This document shows, piece after piece, positions 6,037 to 6,219 of a DNA stretch of 6,219 nt. How positions within the stretch are numbered: position 1 is the stretch's first letter; every line of letters begins with the position of its first letter. The translations under genes and the position numbers were made by a program. Source of the stretch: DATKQJ01 sp035534295 (GTDB taxonomy: Bacteria; Chloroflexota; Dormibacteria; Dormibacterales; Dormibacteraceae); assembly GCA_035534295.1 (NCBI GenBank), contig DATLSE010000014.1, positions 1 to 6,219 of the forward strand. The letters are read 5' to 3'. Below the pieces are notes generated by a model. That model saw nothing but the letters and a program-made list of their open reading frames with translations, made no database searches and was not told the origin of the DNA.

Positions 6037-6049
6037 CATCCCTTGCCGC

Positions 6050-6095
6050 TCCCCGCCGAGGGCTCGCTCCGTCGCCAAACGACGGGCGGCGGGGA
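6050..6095. repeat. Nested two-tier hairpin in the right flank
   Basis: TCCCCGCCG (6050-6058) pairs perfectly with CGGCGGGGA (6087-6095). Inside it, CCGTCG (6069-6074) pairs perfectly with CGACGG (6080-6085) around CCAAA. The two stems are joined by a ten-base internal loop on one side and one base on the other. It begins 14 bases after the 6006-6036 hairpin. The family and the transcribed strand are unknown. Confidence 0.4.
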
Positions 6096-6219
6096 CCGTG
6101 TAGTCAGCGTGGTCCAAGTTCGTGCGAGGTCGCAGGATTCAAGGGCTTGTTGACCGACCTCTCGATTCGATGGCGCGCGACGCGTTCACGTATCGACGTC
6201 GCTCTGGATGGCCTGTCAA

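Larger units (their letters stand above)
5822..6219. other. About 400 bp without a convincing gene
   Basis: Open frames exist on both strands but look accidental. The plus-strand frames begin inside the antisense of the tRNA, and the frame open to the right edge (ATG 6030) has mixed third-base composition unlike the genes to its left. The stretch should contain the tRNA-Sec promoter near its left end. It also contains two strong hairpins, listed separately. A short direct repeat GCGCTGGTCG occurs at 5934-5943 and 5958-5967. CGGAGCGAGCC (5913-5923) is complementary to GGCTCGCTCCG (6061-6071). Confidence 0.5.

Noticed and set aside
5735..6103. Plus-strand open frames at 5655-5978 and 5735-6103
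   Set aside because: Both run through the antisense of tRNA-Sec, have no recognisable domain and lack the strong GC third-position bias of the real genes.
6030..6219. Plus-strand frame open from ATG 6030 to the window edge
   Set aside because: Codon third positions are mixed, the start lies inside a hairpin, there is no ribosome binding site, and no motif is recognised. It cannot be excluded as a gene start, but is not supported.
6214..6219. TTGACA on the minus strand resembling a -35 element
   Set aside because: No acceptable -10 hexamer follows at 16-18 bases, and no gene starts nearby on that strand.

Overview
This is high-GC DNA from a bacterium, probably an uncultivated environmental lineage; the sequence does not fix the phylum. 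It carries what looks like a complete selenocysteine (Sec) toolkit with one of its client genes beside it. The four recognisable machinery parts are selD (selenophosphate synthetase), selA (selenocysteine synthase), selB (Sec-specific elongation factor) and the UGA-decoding tRNA-Sec (selC). The machinery genes are all intact, with their catalytic or GTP-binding motifs in place.

Layout from left to right. Bases 1-51 look like the last 16 codons of an unidentified plus-strand gene. A GC-rich hairpin at 131-154 separates it from a convergent minus-strand gene at 1157-174. That gene encodes a thioredoxin-like redoxin fused to a DsbD-type N-terminal domain, and its frame is interrupted by one TGA at 1007-1005. 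The TGA falls exactly on the first position of the redox-active CxxC motif (ADW-U-PYCK). It is followed at the right distance by a six-pair hairpin with a GGUCG loop, a textbook bacterial SECIS geometry. I read the gene as one 327-residue selenoprotein; conventional gene callers would split or truncate it. A 193-bp divergent spacer with an 18-bp perfect palindrome lies between its start and selD. selD (1351-2370), selA (2419-3759) and selB (3764-5593) follow as a tight plus-strand operon. tRNA-Sec (5821-5723) lies just beyond selB on the opposite strand, so it converges on the operon. The last ~400 bp hold no convincing gene but do contain two strong hairpin structures.

How the parts fit together: SelD makes selenophosphate. 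SelA uses it to convert seryl-tRNA-Sec to selenocysteyl-tRNA-Sec, and SelB carries that tRNA to UGA codons marked by a SECIS hairpin. The divergently transcribed redoxin is a plausible major user of the pathway. It combines a Sec-Cys redox centre with a second dithiol (C304/C309) in its DsbD-like C-terminal domain. The most notable result is the unsplit selenoprotein gene. Its fusion architecture and its position beside the whole Sec machinery deserve follow-up.
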